The position numbers and the translations under genes are program-made. This document shows positions 1-9,100 of a stretch of DNA of 64,000 nucleotides, piece by piece; the stretch's first letter is position 1; each line of letters starts with the position of its first letter. The stretch is from Muricea muricata (Eukaryota > Cnidaria > Anthozoa > Malacalcyonacea > Plexauridae). Location: assembly GCA_963855995.1 (NCBI GenBank), contig OY979725.1:1860001-1924000 (forward strand). Reading direction: 5' to 3'. The notes under the pieces are model-generated. The model was not told the DNA's origin, did not search any database, and worked only from the letters and a program-made list of their open reading frames with translations.

Positions 1-105
1 AGCCCGGGCCCTCTCCTGTCTCCACTTCAGGTCGACCATGTCTTCGGAAACACGCGACACTGTCTCGAGGTATTCGTCCAGCTTAGACTGGAGTTTATCT
101 TGTAA
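1..105 (-). CDS. NUP160: NUP160 exon, C-terminal end, runs off the window
   Basis: Reading from the acceptor ttttttag (before 105), 35 open codons run to the window edge: LQDKLQSKLDEYLETVSRVS then EDMVDLKWRQERARA. This is a charged coiled-coil-like helix like the last helix of Nup160, so the stop codon is probably within a few tens of bases to the left of base 1. No stop is seen here. Confidence 0.88.
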
Positions 106-3100
106 CTAAAAAACACACACAAGTCACCTCAGTTGCTCCTCTATATCCCCACAAGTCACCTCAGTTGCTCCTCTATATCCCCACAAGTCACGTGTGCCTC
201 TGAGATTACTGTCAGAACCTTCTAGGGAGTTAAATCAAAGTATAATTTTGTGGAAACACCACGTAAATTTCGATCCGTAAGCTCGGATCTTGATCAGCAT
301 ATCATTAGCACGGATGAAGATCTGAGCTTACGGATCGAAACCTTTGCGATAATAAATTTACGCGATAATAAATTTACGTGGTGTTTCCACAAAATTATAC
401 TTTGATTGATAATCACCATGCAAACATACAAGAAACTTAACAGAGTTGTTAAATAAACTTCATCCATTGAAATATTACTTATATAATGCATACTTCTATC
501 TTTTCTCAGTAAAAATTTTCTCTTGATAAAATGGCGAATTTCGAAGGGCATTTTGGCTTGCCCCAATCTCTCGCAAGGGATTTCGCGCGGTCAAAAGCTC
601 GTTGCATTGCTGGTCAAAAAGTAAAGACACGAATAGTGACCGGGTACCCATTTTATATCTATTATTTCTCACCTGACACAATGAATCGTCGCCATCCACC
701 TTGTCTAAAGCGGCCAGTAGTTGATCTAATGCGACATAAGGAAACCAAACGGGAGAGCTACTGGCCGTCAGACTATCCTGTATTGTAATGAGAGTGGAGG
801 TGTTAGTAATATTATTCTGCAAAAAAATAAATTTTCCTAACTGCATAAACTATTCTCAAACGTGTTCGTCCAATGTGGGTAGTATTCTACATTAAGTTGT
901 CTTGGTTAGTGTATGAACTGCCTGAAAAAAATATCTCGAATGTGGTGGTGCAGTGTAGGTATATAGTACGCTATTGTAGTCTGTGTCTGAACTACCAGAG
1001 AAATATATCTTCAAATGGGGTAGTCCAGTGTAGAAAGTACTATCTACAAAACGTTGTCGTCGTTTGTGCCTGAACTACCAGAAAAAGATATCTCAAACGT
1101 GGTGGTCCAGTGTAGGTAGTAGCTATATTATAAGCTGGCGTGAAAACGGCCTCTCCTAATATGTTGTGGTCCAGTGTGAGCGGTTGTGGTTCGGGACAGG
1201 TGGTTCTAACACAACGATACTAGTCACAACGAACCACCATACGATTGAGATATATCTTATCTGGGAACAGACCTCAATTCCAAAATATTCTTTGCCCTGT
1301 CCCATGACCGCATTGAGATACTCGAACGCCAGCGCGGCAGCTTCTTGAAGCAAATCAAAATTGATCAGAAGTTGAAGCAGTTCGGCTGGATTAGCCACCT
1401 TTAATGACAACAGAAAACACTTCGTTAGCTTGTAGTCACTAGTTTTACAAATCTTATTTCAGACAAACGAACACTTTGGATTGCCTAAATGTTTCAGACA
1501 TATAGTATTAAGTATGATTTCTTGACGCTATGTCTTGAAGTTAGGCACATATAGGTGAAAATGATGTTTTTCGTGTTACGTTGTTGTCGTCAAGAATCAA
1601 AACAGAGTAAGCTGAAAATATGTCTGGCTATGATGGGAATCGAACCTAAGGCCTTTGCAATGCCAGCCCAGTGTCCTGCCAATTGAGTTATACATCGTCA
1701 GGTCGGTTTGGATATGTAATATTTCGAGTCTAGTTCCTTCGATATCAACGTACTCAATCATAATTACATTTAAGATCTCGACTGCCGCTATGCTGTCATA
1801 TTTTCATGCAGGTTGCCCAGTGTGCAGATATACTCAGAGTAACACCAAAAAGTCTCGTTTTTGATACGGATGAATACTCTAGGAATTAGAGTTTTTTTAT
1901 GTAGGACAGATGTATTTATTAGGGAAAAGGGGAGGGAAGATCTTAAAGGGGCGTAGTTTCGTATCGATGTTTTAGATTTAGAAATCCAGTTATAACAAAA
2001 CTTGTTCCTCCTTGCTGGGTCAGGCGACTAACCTTATAATTGCTCACCAGCCAGGTTGGTAGGATACAGCCCATGGATAGCAAGCGGGTGCAAACACATT
2101 TGTAATAAATAGAATTTTGTTTTGAACCAAATCTGTTGAGATACATCTTCAAAAGACTCCATGCTTGATCTGCAGGGCTAAATACAAGTAGATCGGGACA
2201 CTCAGTAACGGTAAAGTGAGACATGATAAATCAATCTAGGCTTCAGACCTAGAGTCGGTTGCTCAAGAGCTTTGGGTTAACTCAAATTTCAAAGCAAATT
2301 TTCCAAGAACTTATTTGTAAACTTAAACCTGACCAATGGTTCTTCATCAGTGCTTACATATAAGACTAATGACAAACTAGCACACTGGATTATTAGAATA
2401 TTAGCAATGATGAAGATCTGCACAAACAGATAGACAGCTTTACAATGATAAATTGCAAAAAATGAAAGATAAAAAATTCGTATAATTAGGAACCCCCTGG
2501 CTGCTTATTCGCCTCTATACAATAGACGATTTGCATGTTAGACTAACTTTCAATCTAGGAAAGACGAACAAAATCTTTACTATAGTTAAAAAGAACATCC
2601 TAACATTAGTAGAATTGCCAAGTTTAGTGGCGAAATGTTGTAAAACATGGAAAATATGGCCTCGCAAAGTTTGCAAATTTGTATACATTTGTATTACGCG
2701 AGGGAAAAGTTACCACTTTTGATACAATTTTAGCTGAAAAGTGGTAACTTTTTCCTCGCGTAATACAAATGTATACAAATTTGCAAACTTTGCGACGCCA
2801 TATTTTCCATGCTTTACAACATTTCGCCACCAAATTTGGCAATTCTACTAATTTTAGGATGCTCTTTTTAACTGTGGTAAAAGATTTTGTTTGTCTTGGC
2901 TAGACTGAAAGTTAGTCTAACATGCAAATTGTCCATTCTCAGCCACAATTTAAACAATCACCTTGAATCTCTCGTCAAGCCAACAACGCCAGTATCATTT
3001 GATTTTATCCATGACATTCTTTCATCCATATCACTGGAAATGCAAAATGTTCGATGGGTATGAATGCGCACAAATTTTGACCTCAAAGCATGTTAATACA

Positions 3101-6100
3101 GTATAATATAGCAAAGTGTAGAAACTTTGTGCTGTCCCAGGAGAACACTTACGTAGCGGGAGTGCTGTATAGCGATAATTTGACACATCTAGATCAAAAT
3201 AAAACAAGATGTGTTAGAATCAAAACGGAACTGACTCCACTAATGGGTTCCTAAATCGAGTAACTATTGTTGGAGTACCATGTGGTCTCTTTTTCTCTAA
3301 AAACTACAATACGTTTCATCTACATGACCTAATACTTGTACCTTGCAGCCAAGCCATCAAATATAGAAGTCAAAGGCAGATCAAATGCCTTTGCAATACT
3401 GAATGCTGTGTCGTATTGCCCTGCTTGAACCAACAGAACTAGAGTTTCATCTGGTGATAATGATGGGCCTAAGCAGAAACAAATTTCAAATTTGATGTGT
3501 GTAGCTCGAAATCGTTAAACACAAACTCTAAACTTACTGTAACCCTATATAGTTTATTTAACTAGCCGCTACTTCCCGACGAAGTTTTGGCTCGAAATGT
3601 CTGACCCTGTTTTATTGTTTCTGGCAGTGAAAGAACATATATCTTTCGTGTACTTTTTGACTGCACTTGAACTACGCTGGAAACGTTAGTTGCCTATTAC
3701 TCCCCCACACGGCCTTAGCCCTAACTCCACACGCATTCGATACATTGATCAGTATATTACTGGATCACGCATTCAATGACGTTCAGTGAGGCAAACGAAA
3801 ATGACAAATTTAGAATACCAAGATTTGGGCGACGAACTTCAAAATTTTATTGTGAATGCGTGATCCAGTGTTATACAGATCAATCATCTCGTACCTGTGG
3901 TATGAGCGGGATCAGCATCCTGTTGCAACAACTGTAATCTCGCCAACACCAACATGTATTCCTTCTCAAGATCTGAAATCTCAAGTACGGTTACACGGCG
4001 TCTGTGTTTAGGAATCATTGTGGTGTACGGTTCTTCCGCATCCTCGTCACCTTGTTTACGTTTTGGAGACATGTTGGGAGTTTCCAAATCCTGCACGATA
4101 TACAAAAGTGAGTCAACTCCACGTCATTCTATAAAATTCCAGACTTGGACACCCAGATGCAGGTTTTAGCTAAGAGCCTAATGACCGAGATTGGGAAGGA
4201 TAAACCTAAGCGACCTAAAATGACCAGGCCTTATGTTTGGCCATTGGAAACACAAGCCATCGATGTTTGTGGTTCGTTCTTTACAAATTCAATATTTGCA
4301 TATAGTTTATTGTATTTATTGGTAATCAACCATTCAAGCCGTTGTTAAAGGCGACGATCAAATACACTAAATCGACGAAGAAAGACATTGATGTTCTATT
4401 TCACCCAGCCTTTTGTTAGCGCCAGTTTACACTAGACGCCCATACCTTCTGATCCCTGCGACCCAAAGGTTTGACAATCCACGAATTCTTGGGATCCAAA
4501 AGACGAAGCGAATTCATAGTGGTGAGATAACATTTCGCCTGAGGTGAAAAAATAAGTTCAAGGAAGTTAAAATAGGGAAAGAAATTGAATGGAATCAAGA
4601 AGAAACATCACAGACGTACTTGTTTTTGAAGACTTTGTAAACCAGGCAGTTCCTGCGAAAGCCTCATTCCATACTCGTACATCGCACATGCGGCTGAAAT
4701 GACAGTGTACAGCAGTTGGCGTTACAGATACACAACTAGATGCAACAACGCTGTTGGCACCTTGCAACAGACCTATTAGCACAAGCCGATATCCGGATGC
4801 GTTCGCGTTGCTTAGGACAGCTTGTTGATCACAAGTCTTTTGCAAGTTCTTAGCTGACGCGTTGCAAGCTGATTGTCAAAGCTGGGTATCTAGTAACAAG
4901 GCTACAAATGACAAGTTGCAATAAGCCTGATTTTAACTTGATAACATTGACAAGTTTGTTGCAACTCATTGACAACTTGCACTTGCACAAGTCTGCAACC
5001 AAATCCTAGCGGTCAAAATGTTTCATAATTTTTACCTTTCCTGTGATTGCCTCGATATGTGTGAAAGGCGAACAACAACTGGTAGAAGTTATGAGTAGAG
5101 ATGTCCACGGTTCTAGCATGGTATTCAATAATACTCACAACCTAAAAAAGCCATGTAAAGTCCATTATGAAAACTCAAACGTCTCTACCAGGTACACACG
5201 TGGAAATCTCACTCGTTGAGCAAGATAGTTAGCAAGCTGTTAATAAGCTGCACTATTGACCTATAACCAAATGGGAACGCTAACTCAATACAACATTTCC
5301 CGTCATAAGACAAAGCCAAGATCGTTTTTCTGAGTTATGACTTGAAATACTTTTCCCATCAGAGGTCTAGGTGCTTCAATTTTCTCTGGAGACCATTAAC
5401 ATCTTTATCCATTAATCTCTTATTGATTTCATGTGGTATTATAAGAGGGGGGGGGGGGGAAGCCAGATTAATTCACTTTTTCGTGCTTACAGTTGAAAAT
5501 TAGGCTGTATATCAAATTAAAGCAACAAAAAAGTTGTATTATACTATTTTCACGACATTAGGTTACAGAAAGCCAACCTCTTGTAACAGGTTAACGTAAG
5601 GGTACTCGACAAGCTCGAGTCTTTCGCCACGTTCACATAACACGACCACGAAACGATGTAGACAGTCACGCTTTCTGTAATGAGAAAAAATTAACAGGCC
5701 ACGTTCCTCGCCTATGGTGAGCAGATTTTCCTTTTGATGGATGTGAGAGAGTGATTCACTTGGAAATGTACTGATAATAAATCATACTTTCAGAACATTG
5801 GTTATTAATTGATGAAATTCACAATGAAAGGTACCCACAAGATTTTGCAATTAAAAATGATCTGTTGCAAACTTAACAATATCCTGTTTTTTTGACATAA
5901 ATCGTACGGAAAACAGCAAATGAGCCAAGGTGAAGATGAATACGGGTTTGTAGGAGAGAATTTAGAAAATAAAAATCTCGCAGTTGTAGTCGTTCTCGTA
6001 GTCAAATCTAAGGCTTCCTATTGTCTCTTCTAGGGCAGTAACCTTTCACCAAGGGCCTATTTTACTACATGTATACCTTTCCATATCTGGATTAGATGTG

Positions 6101-9100
6101 ATAGCAGCATACGCCTCGTCGTTATGTCCCAATTCCAAGTGATGTTTAAATATGTTGGACCAGATAATAGGCTACAATGAAGAGACAGGGACATTCTAAC
6201 TAATGAATACAGCTCAGTATTGAAGTCTGACAGACAATAAAATACGGTTTTGCATTTCTTCTAACCGGCTATAGAGAAGACCACATAAAGATATGTATTA
6301 CATCTTTGAGTGTTGTGAATATCTCGCGCAACATTACAAGAAAGTATACTTCGTTTCACGAAGCAGTCATGTCATGCCCTGGTCTATTATATTGATATCG
6401 ACCAAACATCAGATTTTCTCATTCTCTGTAATATTTCGTCCATATCTATGTATGATACAAAAGAGAACTCTTACCAAACTTGGGTCTTTCTCCTCCGCCA
6501 CACTAAGAGCTGCATTTGCAGCTTTCAGGACAAATTCGGATGCGCAAAACTGCTCAAACAATCGCATTACCTAAACGTGGTTTTATTACACTTTTAGTTC
6601 ACTTCAAACGGAATTGATCCGACTGGTTTTAGATTTGCCGTTGCTTTGATAGATATGCATGTTCAAGTTGTTAGAGCGAGGAGTGAACCGGAACGCTATA
6701 GAAGCAACAATCAAATGGTTGAAACAACTTGCATCAAGCATGCGGATAAAAAGTCTTCACAATCAACTTGCATCAAGCCTGTTGACAACTTGCAGTAGAC
6801 ATGTTATCATCAAACAGGAGCAAGTGTTTGCGAACGTACTTATATCGGCTTGACAACTACATGGTAACAAGCCTGCAGCAGATTTGCAACAACTTGCAGG
6901 TTTTTAACTCAGTATTACGAGAGGGAAGAAGTGCTTACCTTGACATAACATTGAACAGCTCGTTCGTTTTCATTTTCACATTCATGCAACAGAAGTTTGG
7001 CAAACAATGGTTCTCGTTCGTCTACGAAGAATAAAGAAGTAATTACCACATAACGACTTTCTCAGCAGTAGTTATCTACTGCTGAGAAAGTGCCAATGCA
7101 GGATTTTCGTCAAAATGTTGGGGGGGGGGGGAATGTTCACAGGGATGTCGCCCCACAGTCAACAACATTGACTTATCGCATGTGGCAATGGAGTGTGTGT
7201 GCGTAACAATGGATAAACTAAAGACTGTATCATAATAGTACCGAGGGTGATTGATGCAAGCATGAGTAAGTCAGAATGTTATAGTAGAACTGTGTAAAAA
7301 TGAGATTACTACCAAATTTGACTAGAAATTTTATCTGTGGTGTGACCTTTGATGACAGTTTAGATGACGGTAGGTAACAACTGACGAGGGTATGTTGTAC
7401 TGGCACAATGACGGGCAAAGCGATAAAGGGAGGTGCATTAATTTGCAGGGAAGTTACAAGAAGGTACTGAACAATTTCAGAGGAGGAACCAATTTCGAAT
7501 ATGTCTTTCGCTTACCTATATTTTGAACAGCATAAACAAAGCAATCCAACGCCTTGGAATAATCTCCAAACACTAGGTGAGCTTGTCCTTGAAGAAATGC
7601 TCGGCTAGACTGACCACGCGTGCACCACGAATCAAGAACAAAGCAGTACTCAAGTAACGTTTGAAACTGGCCCTTCGTGACCAAATATTCAGAGAAGATC
7701 ACACTGGTTCTGTCAGGACATCTGTCAAATGTTAGTCAAGGTTTACCACATTTTGACCTATCATAAATATTCCGGTGGTTTGTGGTGTAACTCTAGCCCT
7801 AAACTGGACCTATTTTACTGTAATAGTGAAAGAATTAAGTTTAGGTTTCCTCTCGTCGTAACACTATACCACTGAGAGATTACTGTTACTAGATCTCCAC
7901 AGAAAACGCTTCAGAAAATTGATGAGCTGTCCAGTATAAAAATAATACCAAATTGTTTTGTCCTTGACATCCACGTGTCTTGCTCGCTAATCTGGTAATG
8001 TTGAAATGAGTGCAAAAGCCGTCCGAATTGCATCCATAATCCAGCCGTTGGTTCAGACACTTCAATCTGGTGTCTTCATCAGAAGTAACCTGATGTTACA
8101 AGGCGTCTCCTTATATGCTCCATATATGCTTCTCATCTACCACCTTCTTCGCAAATGACATGATCTCTGATGAAGAAATTAAATTACAGAAGGGTCGAAA
8201 AGTTGGGTCGTGAATGCAATAACCCAGATTATACCAAGAGTAACGACTTTAATATCAATATAATAGTCTAGCTTTCGTCCTGTGGCAACAATAAATTTGC
8301 ACAAAAAGGGCCGATTCTAAAGAACAGATTAGAGCTAGCCAGTAAATAAAGCGAATCTCGGCTGCACAAGGATACAAAACAAGTCTGAGAGCATCAAGAG
8401 CGTTTAGCATGGCAGTTTTAAAAGATCCTCTGTTCATTTCTTCCATATCGTCTATTTTCTTCGGTAACAACAATCGCATCTGGTGTCCACCGGTGCCGGA
8501 CAAAAATAACTCCAGCACTGTACAACTTGTGCTTTCTAAATATATGCAAAAGAATTTGTTTGGCCTGTGTTTGAGATCTCATTTTCAAGTTTTTAAGACA
8601 CAAACCACGACAGTTTATTGTAGAATACTACCTACACTAGACCAACATGTTTGAGATACCTTTATAAGAAACAAGCCACGATAGCTTAACATAAACTGAA
8701 ACGCCATGTTCGAGATATCTTTAGTTCAAATAGTTCAGACACAAACCACGACAGCTTATTGTGCAATACTACCTACACTGGACCACCTCATTTGAGATAT
8801 CTTTTTCAGGTGGCTTACAAACAATACATTGTTTGAAGCAAAGGATGAACTACACGTATATAAAGAGGTTATTAACACGAGACAGCCTAAGTTTCAAACT
8901 TTTGACATTGCCCACCAAAAATATTATATCAATCCTAACCTGGAACCACTAAAGTTTCCACATTAGATACGTCAGTTATTTCCAATGCAGCCAATTGCTT
9001 CAGATTGCTGTCTCTACAGAAAAAATACAACGAACAGTGAATAAAAATGTAGAGTGTTTCAAACTTTCCAAATTTCCCTGTGACAAACTCATTGTGATAA

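Noticed and set aside
531-788. Plus-strand 85-codon frame over 531-788
   Set aside because: It is the antisense shadow of the NUP160 exon 673-816.
1625-1702. Functional tRNA gene
   Set aside because: The A and B boxes are present, but the anticodon and D stems do not pair well and no anticodon can be assigned with confidence.
2531-2842. Open frames on both strands between 2531 and 2842
   Set aside because: They are mirror images of each other produced by the inverted arms of the foldback element.
4145-4348. Plus-strand 67-codon frame rich in Lys and Pro opposite the NUP160 intron 4091-4445
   Set aside because: It has no family resemblance that I can support and no splice or promoter context. 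It could be a fragment of a retroelement, but the evidence is too thin.
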